64,000 bases of DNA from assembly GCA_011523425.1 (NCBI GenBank), contig WTGU01000156.1:1-64000 (forward strand), in the 5' to 3' direction. Position 1 is the stretch's first letter. Each line of letters opens with the position of its first letter. Under the pieces are notes generated by a model that did not search any database, was not told the origin of the DNA, and saw only the letters and a list, made by a program, of their open reading frames with translations. Origin of the DNA: Alphaproteobacteria bacterium (lineage in GTDB: Bacteria; Pseudomonadota; Alphaproteobacteria; UBA828). The position numbers and the translations under genes were made by a program. Below are positions 9,061 to 16,996 of the stretch, piece after piece.

Positions 9061-9153
9061 TCGTCATGCCCGGACTTGTTCCGGGCATCCATGTTCTTTG
9101 CCCCGCTGCACGAAAACTCGTGGATGGCCGGAATGAATCCGGCCATGACGAGG
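9061..9153. repeat. Inverted pair of dispersed palindromic elements
   Basis: Two hairpin units face each other. One is ATGCCCGGA / TCCGGGCAT with loop CTTGT (9066-9088) and the other ATGGCCGGA / TCCGGCCAT with loop ATGAA (9124-9146). Outer flanks TCGTCATG and CATGACGA also pair, so the whole element can fold as one long stem. Read through, the units would encode MPGLVPGIH- and MAGFIPAIHE-like peptides, the mark of a repeat scattered widely in alphaproteobacterial genomes. It separates the organic-acid genes from the lower-GC ABC importer operon. Confidence 0.8.
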
Positions 9154-9251
9154 GGAGTGGCGGCACCGCACAAGGAGTGGGCACCCGCGGAAACCCGCTG
9201 CGATCGTGTCTGAACGAAAAGTGCGCCAGCCCACCGCGGGCGCTGACCGCG

Positions 9252-10100
9252 TCAGCCGCGGATGCCGCGCAGCCGCTCGCTGCGCCGTCGCAGCAGCTCC
9301 ACCATCGTCAGCAAGAGGATCGACACGATCACGAGCAGCGTCGCGACGGCGAGAATGGTCGGGCGGATCTCTTCCCGGATGCCTGAGAACATCTTCCAGG
9401 GAATCGTTCGCTGCTCGACGGAGCCGACGAAGAGGACGACCACCACCTCATCGAAGGAGGTGATGAAGGCCAGCAGCGCGCCCGATATGACGCCGGGCAG
9501 AATCAGCGGCACGATCACCACGAAGAAGGTGCGGGTGGGGCTCGAGCCGAGGCTGGAGGCCGCGCGGGTGAGCGAATGATCGAAGCCCACCAGGGTCGCC
9601 GTCACCGTGATGATGACGAACGGAATACCCAAGGCCGCGTGGGCGAGGATAACGCCGACATGGGTCGAGGCGAGGCCGATGCGGGCGTAGAAGAAATACA
9701 TCCCCGCCGCCGAGATGATGAGCGGCACGATCATGGGCGATATCAGCAGCGCCATGATGGTCTTGCGGAAGGGCATCTCCGGCCGGCTCAGCCCGAGCGC
9801 CGCGAGCGTGCCGAGGAAGGTGGAGATGAGCGTGGCGAATATCGCTATGAGAAAGCTGTTCTGTACGGCCCGTTGCCACGAGTCCTCGGTGAAGAATTCC
9901 TGATACCATTTGGTGCTGTAGCCCGCCGGATCGAACGAGAGCATTTCCGGCGTAAAGGTGAAGTAGGGAAGCTCGTTGAAGCTGAGCGGAACGATGACGA
10001 AGATCGGTCCGACCAGGAAGATGAAGATCAGCACGCAGATGACTCGAAACGCGTAGTACCAGACCCGTTCCGAGTGAGTGGCGTGCAGCGGCGGCGGCAT
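9252..10100 (-). CDS. Polyamine-type ABC transporter permease (PotC-like)
   Basis: The 282-residue protein has six predicted membrane segments and the permease EAA loop (AASSLGSSPTRTFFVVIVPLI-type, about residues 180-200), as in PotC/PotI/YdcV. It begins with a cytoplasmic stretch and a long first helix (VICVLIFIFLVGPIFVIVPL). It is the last gene of a four-gene operon, five bases after the other permease, and would form the heterodimeric membrane channel with it. The overall GC of the gene is lower than the chromosome around it. Substrate is a polyamine, choline, opine or small-peptide-like cation; the exact ligand cannot be read from the permease. Confidence 0.9.
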   Translation of the reverse strand: MPPPLHATHSERVWYYAFRVICVLIFIFLVGPIFVIVPLSFNELPYFTFTPEMLSFDPAGYSTKWYQEFFTEDSWQRAVQNSFLIAIFATLISTFLGTLAALGLSRPEMPFRKTIMALLISPMIVPLIISAAGMYFFYARIGLASTHVGVILAHAALGIPFVIITVTATLVGFDHSLTRAASSLGSSPTRTFFVVIVPLILPGVISGALLAFITSFDEVVVVLFVGSVEQRTIPWKMFSGIREEIRPTILAVATLLVIVSILLLTMVELLRRRSERLRGIRG

Positions 10101-10105
10101 CGGCT

Positions 10106-11368
10106 CTACCCGAGCTTCATGTTGTTGACGCCGACGATCCTGTCATAGAGGAAGTAAAGCAACAGGACGAGCGCCAGCAAAATCACGCCCAGCGCCGCGG
10201 CCAGGCCCCAGTTCAAGGTCTCGCCGATATGAAGGGCGATGATGTTCGAAATGAAGGTACCGGTTCGTCCGCCAACCAGCGCCGGCGTGATGTAGTAGCC
10301 GATGGACAGGATGAAGACCAGGATGCAGCCGGCGCCGATTCCGGGCACGGTATTGGGCATGTAGACCTTGACGAAGCCGGTAAAGGGCGAGGCGCCGAGC
10401 GAGCGCGCCGCGCGCATGTACGAGGACGGAATTGTCTTCATCACCGAGTAGAGCGGCAGGATCATGAAGGGCAGCAATATGTGCGTCATCGCCACGAACG
10501 TGCCGAACTTGTTGTGAATCATCTGCAGGCGGCCGTCCTCGGAAATGATGCCCAGGAACACCATCAGGTCGTTCAACACGCCCTCGGATTGAAGCAGCGC
10601 AATCCACGCGGTCGTTCGGACCAGCAAGGAGGTCCAGAACGGAAGCAGAACGAGTATGAGCAAAAGATTGCTGTGTCGCGACGGTAACGTGGCCAGAAGG
10701 AATGCAATCGGGTAGCCGAGGAGCAGACAGAATACCGTAATGAGCGCGCTCATCCACAACGTGCGATAGAATAGAAACAAGTATATTCGTCGTTCTTCCG
10801 CCTTCCAGGAAATCTCGCCCTTGTAGTCGATCTGAAGGTCGACCGCCGACAGGAAATAGCTTGCGGTGACCTTGCTCGATTCCTGGTGAATGAGCTGCCA
10901 GATTTCCAGATCCGCCCATCGATTATCGATCGCGATGACCTGGTCCTTGAAGGGGGCCTCGGTGATGCGTTTCGCTCGTCGTCCCGATTTCCGGAACAGG
11001 CTCATCACGCCGGACTGTTCGTAGTTCAGGCGCCGCCCGGCGCGGCCCAACGTCTTGTCTTCGAAGGAGTCCTGAACGTCCAGTACCAGGGCTTCGTACA
11101 CGAAGTCCGGAGGCAACTCCTCGCTCGCGGGATCCCAGCTTTGAATGGCCAGCGTGGTGCGGGGAAGGACGGACGAAACGATCTGGTTGTCGACGCTCCT
11201 GAACAGCATGTCGATCACCGGGAAGACGAAGGTGATCAGCAAGAACGCCAGAATGGGCACGACCAGCAGGAATGTACGGACGCGCCTGCGGGCCGTCGCC
11301 CGCCGCAGGCTCGTCTTGAGCGGCACGCCGTCCGCGGTTCGGATGATGCTGTCGGCGCCTGTCGCCAT
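10106..11368 (-). CDS. Polyamine-type ABC transporter permease (PotB-like) with large extra-cytoplasmic insert
   Basis: The 420-residue protein is a PotB/PotH-class permease. The EAA loop (AARSLGASPFTGFVKVYMP) lies near residue 330. The family is usually about 280-310 residues. The extra 120 or so lie between the first membrane helix (FLLVVPILAFLLITFVFPVIDMLF) and the second (YRTLWMSALITVFCLLLGYPIAF), so they should be periplasmic. The insert is charged, with no motif I recognise. Similar long first loops occur in some alphaproteobacterial PotB-like permeases. The gene has clearly lower GC than its neighbours. Partners are the binding protein, PotC-like permease and ATPase of the same operon. 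Confidence 0.88.
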   Translation of the reverse strand: MATGADSIIRTADGVPLKTSLRRATARRRVRTFLLVVPILAFLLITFVFPVIDMLFRSVDNQIVSSVLPRTTLAIQSWDPASEELPPDFVYEALVLDVQDSFEDKTLGRAGRRLNYEQSGVMSLFRKSGRRAKRITEAPFKDQVIAIDNRWADLEIWQLIHQESSKVTASYFLSAVDLQIDYKGEISWKAEERRIYLFLFYRTLWMSALITVFCLLLGYPIAFLLATLPSRHSNLLLILVLLPFWTSLLVRTTAWIALLQSEGVLNDLMVFLGIISEDGRLQMIHNKFGTFVAMTHILLPFMILPLYSVMKTIPSSYMRAARSLGASPFTGFVKVYMPNTVPGIGAGCILVFILSIGYYITPALVGGRTGTFISNIIALHIGETLNWGLAAALGVILLALVLLLYFLYDRIVGVNNMKLG

Positions 11369-11410
11369 CGGAGCCGGACCTGCCCTCCCCCGCTGCCCTA
11401 GAAAAGGGGA

Positions 11411-11442
11411 AGGGACGGGCTGCCCGGAGGCACCCCGTCCCT
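11411..11442 (-). terminator. Hairpin between binding-protein and permease genes
   Basis: AGGGACGGG (11411-11419) pairs perfectly with CCCGTCCCT (11434-11442). It stands directly after the binding-protein stop on the minus strand, before the permease genes. Such intra-operon stems protect the 3' end of the abundant binding-protein message and lower read-through into permeases. There is no T-run, so partial attenuation is more likely than full termination. Confidence 0.5.
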
Positions 11443-11460
11443 CGCCCCGCTAACAGGCTG

Positions 11461-12564
11461 CTACTTGGCGAGCCATGTGTTGAACACCTCGTCGAGCTCC
11501 GCCCGGTGGTCCGCCCACCAGACGTAGTCGAAGTCGAAGAGGGTCTTGGCGTTGTTGGGATCGGTCGGCATGTGGGGCTTCATGTCGATGCCGAGATCGG
11601 CGTGATTGCCCACCAGCGGCGCCGACGAGTAGCGCGCCGGACCGTAGGAGATGAACTTCGCCTGGTCGGCCAGACGCTGCGTGTCGGTGGCGTAGTAGAG
11701 ATACGCCTTCACCGCGTCGAGATCCTTCACGCCCATCGGCACGACCCAGCCGTCGAGATCGAACACCTGGCGATCCCACAGCATGGCGATGGGCTGGTTC
11801 TTCTCGGCGATGGCCGAGAAGAGGCGGCCGTTATAGGCAGAGGCGATCACCACCTCGCCGTCCGCCAGAAGCTGCGGCGGCTGGGCGCCCTTGGTCCACC
11901 AGACCACCTGGTCCTTGATGGTGTCGAGCTTGGCCAGGGCGCGTGCCACACCCTCGTCCGTGCTGAGCATGCCGTAGACGTCGGCCGGCGCGACACCATC
12001 GGCCAGCAAGGCCCATTCGAGATTGTTGATGGGCCGGCGCTCCAGCGAGCGCTTGCCGGGATACTTCTCGATATCGAACACGTCGGCGATCGTGGAGGGC
12101 TGGTCGCCCTCGAAGGCGTCCGTGCGATAGCCGAAGGTGGTGGAATAGACGATCTGCGGGATGAAGCAGTTGGTGCCCCCCGGCGAGAGCGTGCCGGCGA
12201 AGAAGTCCTCCGACGCGGGCGTTCCGTCGGGTGCCGCTGCGAGCCAGGTGTCCGGATCGATCTCCATGATCAGGCCTTCGTCGCACGCGGTAATCGCGTC
12301 GGCCGCGACCATGTCGACGATGTCCCAGGTGACGTTGCCGGACTCGACCTGCGCCCTCACCTTGGCGAGACCCTCCGCCGCATTGTCGTCATTGATGATG
12401 TTGACGTCGGGATTCGCTGCCATGTAGGGGTCGTGGTAGGCCTTCTGCTGGCTCGCCGTGTAGGCGCCGCCCCACGACACGATCGTGAGGTCCACCGCCT
12501 GGGCGCTGCCGGCGGCAAGTGCCATGCCTGCCGCAACCACCGTTGTGCTCAACAGCCATCTCAT
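11461..12564 (-). CDS. ABC transporter periplasmic substrate-binding protein (PotD/PotF-like)
   Basis: The 367-residue protein starts with a Sec signal peptide (hydrophobic core LLSTTVVAAGMALAAG, cleavage after AQA near residue 23). The mature part opens with LTIVSWGGAYTASQQKAY, the typical start of family 1 extracellular solute-binding proteins for spermidine/putrescine. It captures the ligand in the periplasm for the two permeases encoded downstream. Ligand-contact residues cannot be assigned without alignment. GGAGGAG stands 10 bases before the ATG, the strongest ribosome site in the operon, which fits the high dose needed for a binding protein. Confidence 0.92.
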   Translation of the reverse strand: MRWLLSTTVVAAGMALAAGSAQAVDLTIVSWGGAYTASQQKAYHDPYMAANPDVNIINDDNAAEGLAKVRAQVESGNVTWDIVDMVAADAITACDEGLIMEIDPDTWLAAAPDGTPASEDFFAGTLSPGGTNCFIPQIVYSTTFGYRTDAFEGDQPSTIADVFDIEKYPGKRSLERRPINNLEWALLADGVAPADVYGMLSTDEGVARALAKLDTIKDQVVWWTKGAQPPQLLADGEVVIASAYNGRLFSAIAEKNQPIAMLWDRQVFDLDGWVVPMGVKDLDAVKAYLYYATDTQRLADQAKFISYGPARYSSAPLVGNHADLGIDMKPHMPTDPNNAKTLFDFDYVWWADHRAELDEVFNTWLAK

Positions 12565-12655
12565 TGTCCCGTCTCCTCCTTGTTGGCCGGCGACGCCGGC
12601 GGGTTCTCAAGGTTCGTGCCGGGCCGTCCCGACACTCTTGATCTCTCTTGCTTCG

Positions 12656-13807
12656 CTATCCGGCTTGGGCTCCCTGCCCCGGCGCGTCGAGCGCCCGGCA
12701 ATCGTCGGCGGCCCAGCCGAGATCGACGTCCATGCCTTCGCGGAGGTCGACCTGCCTCTCCGTGTTCGGAATCTTCACGACGAACTCGTCGTTGCCGGCA
12801 ACCGCCAACCGCGCCCGAATGTGATCGCCCAGGTAAATGAGCTCCTGAACGCGGCCGACGATGGAGTTGTCGGTACCGTCCTCTGCGGGTGCAATCACGA
12901 CCCGTTCGGGACGCAGCGAGAGGATCGTTCGCGCCCCCTCTCCCTCGCACTTTATCTTGCGGGCGAAAACGGTGCCGCCACCGTCCAGAGCGACACGACA
13001 ATACGAGCCCTCAACAGACGTGACTTTGCCGTACAGCCGATTGTTCTCGCCGATAAACTGGGCGACGAAGCAATTTTCCGGCTCCTCGTACAATGCGCTG
13101 GGGCTCGCTAATTGCTGGATCACGCCGTCGTCGAAAACTGCAATGCGGTTCGACATCGTCAGCGCTTCCGACTGATCGTGGGTCACGTAAACAACGGTGA
13201 CGCCGAGCTGCTCGTGAATGTGCTTGATTTCGTACTGCATCTCTTCGCGCAGGTTCTTGTCCAATGCGCCGAGCGGCTCGTCCATGAGCACCAGGTCGGG
13301 CTCGAAGACCAGCGCGCGCGCCACCGCCACGCGCTGCTGCTGGCCGCCGGATAGCTGCGCCGGCCGCCGGTTGCCGAAGGCGGGCAGGCGGACCATCTCG
13401 AGCGCCCGCTTGACCTTCGCTTCGGTGTCCGCCTTCGACGTCCTCCGAACCCGCAGGGGAAACGCCAGATTCTCCGACACCGTCATGTGCGGAAAAAGCG
13501 CGTAATCCTGAAAGACCATGCCGATGTTGCGCCGGTGCGGCGCGACCTTGTTGACCGGGCGGTCGTTGAGGTAGATCTCGCCGTGGGTGGCCGGCTCGAA
13601 GCCGGCAAGCATCATCAGGCAGGTGGTCTTGCCGGAGCCAGATGGCCCGAGCATGGTGAGAAATTCCCCGGTCTCAATGCTCAGATTGAGATCCTTCACG
13701 ACCAGGGTTTCGCCGTCGTAGCTCTTTTGTACGCGGTCGAACCGTACAATATGTGGCCGGTTATTTATCCCTGTTTCTCCTGCTATGGAGAGCGTGAATC
13801 CCGGCAA
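12656..13807 (-). CDS. Polyamine-type ABC transporter ATP-binding protein (PotA-like)
   Basis: The 383-residue protein carries Walker A GPSGSGKTT (about residues 54-62), the signature LSGGQQQRVAVARAL (about 153-167), Walker B DLVLMDEPLGALD and the H-loop YVTHDQSEA. A C-terminal TOBE/OB domain follows (SLRPERVVIAPAED). It powers the importer made by the next three genes. It is first in the operon. The only in-frame start that keeps the fold is TTG at 13807, with GGAG 14 bases upstream; a start inside at a rarer codon cannot be excluded. The 5' part of the gene is AT-richer than the chromosome. Confidence 0.9.
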   Translation of the reverse strand: MPGFTLSIAGETGINNRPHIVRFDRVQKSYDGETLVVKDLNLSIETGEFLTMLGPSGSGKTTCLMMLAGFEPATHGEIYLNDRPVNKVAPHRRNIGMVFQDYALFPHMTVSENLAFPLRVRRTSKADTEAKVKRALEMVRLPAFGNRRPAQLSGGQQQRVAVARALVFEPDLVLMDEPLGALDKNLREEMQYEIKHIHEQLGVTVVYVTHDQSEALTMSNRIAVFDDGVIQQLASPSALYEEPENCFVAQFIGENNRLYGKVTSVEGSYCRVALDGGGTVFARKIKCEGEGARTILSLRPERVVIAPAEDGTDNSIVGRVQELIYLGDHIRARLAVAGNDEFVVKIPNTERQVDLREGMDVDLGWAADDCRALDAPGQGAQAG

Positions 13808-14134
13808 TGCCGACGGCAGATCTCCTGCAACGGACGTTGCTATTGCAGCCGTGACTCCCCCGACATTCTACGGCAGTCCAGCCTTCATACTCTCCCTGCT
13901 CGGCCACTGAGTTCGCGATGGCCGAGTGATCGTGTGATGGAACCCTGGGGCTGTCAACGGCAATTCGCCGCGAGCACCGCCGCGAGCACCGGTCAGGCGC
14001 CGGCCCCGGAGCGCGCATGCTCCCGTTTGTCGGAGTCGCCCGCGCCCCCTACACTGACTGCCGCCGGCCGGCAGGGAGCGGCCGAGCCAATCAGGGAGGA
14101 ATGACGTCACGAGGAAGCAGTAAGGAACCAAGCC
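13808..14134. other. Divergent intergenic region, no gene seen
   Basis: This 327-base stretch separates the importer operon (minus) from the secreted-protein gene (plus) and must hold both promoters. I see no convincing -35/-10 pair. An ATG at 14101 has a near-perfect GGGAGG ahead of it and sits in a TGACGTCA palindrome, but its reading frame runs antisense-like through the secreted protein and shows no protein character. The half nearer the operon is AT-richer than the rest. Confidence 0.5.
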
Positions 14135-14632
14135 ATGAGAAAGCTCGTCTTGACGCTGGTCGTTCTCGTCGCCTCGGCAGGTGTCGCGAACGCCGGACAA
14201 TTTCTGCAGGCGTCCTCTTCCGTGACCCAGTGCCCGGGCACCGCGCCCGAGGTGGTGGCGATGGACATCATCGATGCGGCCGAGGGCGTCACCATGGCGA
14301 ACAACCAGGTCACCGTGGGCGAAGCCGGGCCCTATCTGATCGTCGCCGCGCCCCAGGTGGGCCGTGAGGGATCAGGGCCCTACGGGTGCTTCGACCTCTG
14401 GCTGCGCATCAACGGCGCGGACGTCGCCAACTCCAACGTGCAGCTCTGCCAGGACGAGGGCAGCCTGGCCAAGGACGTCATCATCTCGCAGGGCATCGTC
14501 CCGATGGCTGCGGGCGACGTGCTGGAAGTGATGATGTCCGCCAGCAATCCGGACGCCAACATTTGCATCGAAGCGATCCAGCCGGCCGGCGAGCCGCTGG
14601 TGCCCGCCATTATCTTTTCCATGATCAAGTAG
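14135..14632 (+). CDS. Small secreted protein, C1q/TNF-like fold suspected
   Basis: The 165-residue product has a clear signal peptide (LVLTLVVLVASAGVANA, cleavage near residue 20). The mature part is beta-rich, has four Cys (in TQCPG, YGCFD, QLCQD, NICIE), which could form two disulfides, and contains FDLWLRINGADVANSNV followed by GIVPMAAGDVLEVMMSAS. The LRINGxDVxxS... / LxAGDxLEV pattern recalls the jelly-roll of C1q/TNF-like domains found in some bacterial surface proteins; this is a guess from pattern alone. GGAA lies eight bases before the ATG. It is monocistronic, ended by a strong hairpin. Function unknown. Confidence 0.75.
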   Translation: MRKLVLTLVVLVASAGVANAGQFLQASSSVTQCPGTAPEVVAMDIIDAAEGVTMANNQVTVGEAGPYLIVAAPQVGREGSGPYGCFDLWLRINGADVANSNVQLCQDEGSLAKDVIISQGIVPMAAGDVLEVMMSASNPDANICIEAIQPAGEPLVPAIIFSMIK

Positions 14633-14639
14633 CGTCCGC

Positions 14640-14680
14640 AGGGGCGCGCCGAACGGCTCACCGGGCCGCGGCGCGCCCCT
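14640..14680 (+). terminator. Strong hairpin after the secreted-protein gene
   Basis: AGGGGCGCGCCG (14640-14651) and CGGCGCGCCCCT (14669-14680) form a perfect 12-base-pair stem with a 17-base loop, six bases past the stop codon. A pyrimidine run CTCCTCTCC follows. It likely terminates the preceding transcript and isolates it from the cnoX cluster. Confidence 0.65.
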
Positions 14681-14794
14681 CTCCTCTCCGCCGGCCCGCG
14701 TCACGCGCGGCGCCGGGGCAGGCTTGCAAGGCCCGGCGCAAGCTGCCATGTAGGGCCCCTGCACGGCACCCTCTCCAGCCGGGAGCAATCGGGC

Positions 14795-15700
14795 ATGGAT
14801 CCCCTCATCGGCCAGGCGGCCGGCGGCGCGGCAGGGCCGAAGGACGCGACCACCCAGAGCTTCGCCGCCGACGTGATCGAAGCGTCGCACCAGACCCCGG
14901 TGATCGTCGATTTCTGGGCGCCCTGGTGCGGCCCCTGCAAGCAGCTCGCACCGATCCTGGAGAGGACGGTGCGCGATGCCGGCGGCAAGGTCGCGCTGGT
15001 GAAGATCAACATCGACGAGAACCCGGAGATCGCCCAGCAGCTCCGCATCCAGTCGATTCCGGCGGTCTTCGCCTTCGATCGGGGCCAGCCGGTCGATGGC
15101 TTCATGGGCGCCCAGCCCGAGAGCCAGATCAAGCGCTTCGTGGAGCGGCTGGTCGGCCCGATGGGCCCCTCGCCGCTCGAGCAGGCGCTGGAGCAGGCGA
15201 AAGAGGCGCTGGAGGCGGGTGACCACGCCAGCGCGTCGAACATCTACAGCCAGATCCTGCGCCAGGTGCCGGGCGAGACGGCGGCGATCGCAGGCCTGGT
15301 GCGCTGCCTCGTCGCCGCCGGCGACCTCGCCGAGGCGCGCGAGCTGGTGGACGGGCTGGACGCCGAGGCCCTCAAGGATGCCGAGGTCGAAGGCGCGATA
15401 TCGGCGCTCTCGCTCGCCGAGCAGGCAGGCGAAACCGATGGCGATACGGCCGCGCTTCAGGCCCGGCTCGCTGCGGACCCGGACGATCACCAGGCCCGCT
15501 TCGACCTCGCCATGGCCCATCACGCCGCCGGGCGGGGCGAGCAGGCCATCGACGAGCTCATCGAGATCGTCCGCCGCGACCGGGAGTGGAACGAGCAGGC
15601 CGCGCGGCAGCAGCTGGTCACGCTGTTCGAGGCGCTCGGCCATGCCGACCCGCTCACCGTCGCAGGGCGCCGCAAGCTCTCCTCGATCCTGTTCTCCTGA
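14795..15700 (+). CDS. cnoX: Thioredoxin-TPR co-chaperone (CnoX/YbbN-like)
   Basis: The 301-residue protein has an N-terminal thioredoxin domain (residues about 20-125) with active site WCGPC (about 46-50) and the cis-Pro in SIPAVFAF. It is followed by a TPR-like helical domain to the C-terminus. This is the CnoX/YbbN layout, a chaperedoxin that holds oxidised or unfolding proteins and hands them to GroEL or DnaK. Unlike E. coli YbbN (SXXC), both Cys are kept, so redox activity is likely, as in the Caulobacter homologue. It leads a tight plus-strand cluster with Lon-N, Trm112 and DUF971 proteins, an order common in Alphaproteobacteria. Confidence 0.88.
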   Translation: MDPLIGQAAGGAAGPKDATTQSFAADVIEASHQTPVIVDFWAPWCGPCKQLAPILERTVRDAGGKVALVKINIDENPEIAQQLRIQSIPAVFAFDRGQPVDGFMGAQPESQIKRFVERLVGPMGPSPLEQALEQAKEALEAGDHASASNIYSQILRQVPGETAAIAGLVRCLVAAGDLAEARELVDGLDAEALKDAEVEGAISALSLAEQAGETDGDTAALQARLAADPDDHQARFDLAMAHHAAGRGEQAIDELIEIVRRDREWNEQAARQQLVTLFEALGHADPLTVAGRRKLSSILFS

Positions 15701-15708
15701 GGGACGCC

Positions 15709-16374
15709 GTGAGTGCCGGCGACGAGACGAACGGCATCGACGATCTGCCGCGCGTCATCCCGATCTTCCCGCTGCCCGGCGTGATGCTTCTGCCGCGCGG
15801 GCGGCTGCCGCTCAACATCTTCGAGCCCCGCTACCTGCAGATGACCCAGGACGCGATGGCCTCGCACCGGATGATCGGCATGATCCAGCCGGCCGATCCC
15901 GAGGCCAGGCTCGATGCGCCCGAGGTCTATCCCGTCGGCTGCGTCGGCCGCATCACGTCCTACTCCGAGACGCCGGACAACCGCTTCCTGATCACGCTCA
16001 CGGGCGTCTGCCGCTTCGCCATCGCGCGCGAGCTGGAGATGGATGGCCTGCTCTACCGGCGCGTCTACGCCGACTACGGCCGTTTCGCCGACGACCTGCC
16101 GGAGCCGCCGCCGCTCGCCATCGACCGCGAGCGCCTGCTGCCTGCGCTCAGGTCCTATTTCGAGCGCCAGAACCTCACCGCCGACTGGGACGCGATCGAA
16201 CGGGCCGACGACGATGCGCTCGCCGTCTGCCTCGCCATGGCCTGCCCCTTCGAGCCGAGCGAGAAGCAGGCGCTGCTCGAATGCGAGGGCGAGGGCGAGC
16301 GGGTGGCCATGATGCAGGCGCTGTTCGAGATGGCGGCCCACGACCCGGCCGGGCCGCAGCAGCGGATGCAGTGA
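15709..16374 (+). CDS. Lon N-terminal (LON substrate-binding) domain protein
   Basis: The 221-residue protein is a free-standing LON substrate-binding domain. [29 protein letters not shown] is its diagnostic N-terminal block (residues about 17-45; the motif is split here only by description: FPLPG, then NIFEPRY). There is no ATPase or protease part. The function of such proteins is not established; they may bind clients or regulators. The GTG at 15709 is the start, eight bases after the cnoX stop; upstream in-frame codons run inside cnoX. Position between a co-chaperone and Trm112 suggests a protein-quality role (inference). Confidence 0.85.
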   Translation: MSAGDETNGIDDLPRVIPIFPLPGVMLLPRGRLPLNIFEPRYLQMTQDAMASHRMIGMIQPADPEARLDAPEVYPVGCVGRITSYSETPDNRFLITLTGVCRFAIARELEMDGLLYRRVYADYGRFADDLPEPPPLAIDRERLLPALRSYFERQNLTADWDAIERADDDALAVCLAMACPFEPSEKQALLECEGEGERVAMMQALFEMAAHDPAGPQQRMQ

Positions 16375-16388
16375 GGGAGGGCGCGCCG

Positions 16389-16589
16389 ATGACGGACGAG
16401 CCGGCCACGGTCGACCGCAAGCTGCTGGAGATTCTCGTCTGCCCGATCACCAAGGAATCGCTCCGCTACGACGCGGAGCGGCAGGAGCTGATCAGCGACC
16501 GGGCGCGGCTCGCCTTCCCCATCCGCGACGGCATCCCCATCATGCTGCCCGACGAGGCGCGGGCGCTGGAGGAGGACGAGATCCGGTGA
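16389..16589 (+). CDS. Trm112 family zinc-ribbon-like protein (UPF0434/YcaR)
   Basis: The 66-residue protein shows the Trm112 pattern: [18 protein letters not shown], then [16 protein letters not shown]. Only one Cys is left of the usual zinc pairs, as in most proteobacterial YcaR homologues. In other organisms Trm112 proteins activate methyltransferases; the bacterial partner is not known. GGGAGGG precedes the ATG, and the stop overlaps the next GTG start by four bases. Confidence 0.88.
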   Translation: MTDEPATVDRKLLEILVCPITKESLRYDAERQELISDRARLAFPIRDGIPIMLPDEARALEEDEIR

Positions 16590-16957
16590 GCGCGCCGTTC
16601 GAGACCGGCGCCTGGCCGGTCGAGCTCCGCTACCGGAGCGCAGAGAAGACCCTCGAGATCGATTTCGATGACGACCTCAAGTGCAGCCTCCCGGCCGAGC
16701 TGCTCAGGGTCGAGAGCCCCTCCGCCGAGGTGAGAGGCCACGGCGAGGGCAAGACCATCGTGCCCGGCCGCCGCCATGTGGGCATCACGCTGATCGAGCC
16801 CGTGGGCAACTACGCGGTGCGCCTGCACTTCGACGACCTGCACACCACCGGCATCTATACCTGGACCTATCTCCGCCACCTGGCGGAGAACCGCGACACC
16901 ATCTGGCGCACCTACCTCGACGCGCTGGAGGAGCGCGGGCTCAGCCGCGACCCGTAG
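16586..16957 (+). CDS. DUF971 domain protein (gamma-butyrobetaine hydroxylase N-terminal-like)
   Basis: The 123-residue protein matches DUF971, the small domain also found at the N-terminus of gamma-butyrobetaine hydroxylase ([55 protein letters not shown]). As a single-domain protein it has been linked to Fe-S cluster handling next to ApbC/Mrp, but no such gene is adjacent here. It starts at GTG overlapping the Trm112 stop, so translation is coupled. It ends the cnoX cluster and converges on the FAD oxidoreductase gene. Confidence 0.87.
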   Translation: MSAPFETGAWPVELRYRSAEKTLEIDFDDDLKCSLPAELLRVESPSAEVRGHGEGKTIVPGRRHVGITLIEPVGNYAVRLHFDDLHTTGIYTWTYLRHLAENRDTIWRTYLDALEERGLSRDP

Positions 16958-16996
16958 GCACCGCCTCCCCCCTTCCCGGCCGATGACCCGGCGCGC

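Noticed and set aside
14101-14367. ATG with a near-perfect ribosome site (GGGAGGA) and a TGACGTCA palindrome just before the secreted-protein gene.
   Set aside because: The frame it opens runs out of phase through the secreted-protein gene, which has a signal peptide and a consistent fold; the product is Arg/Gly-rich shadow sequence.
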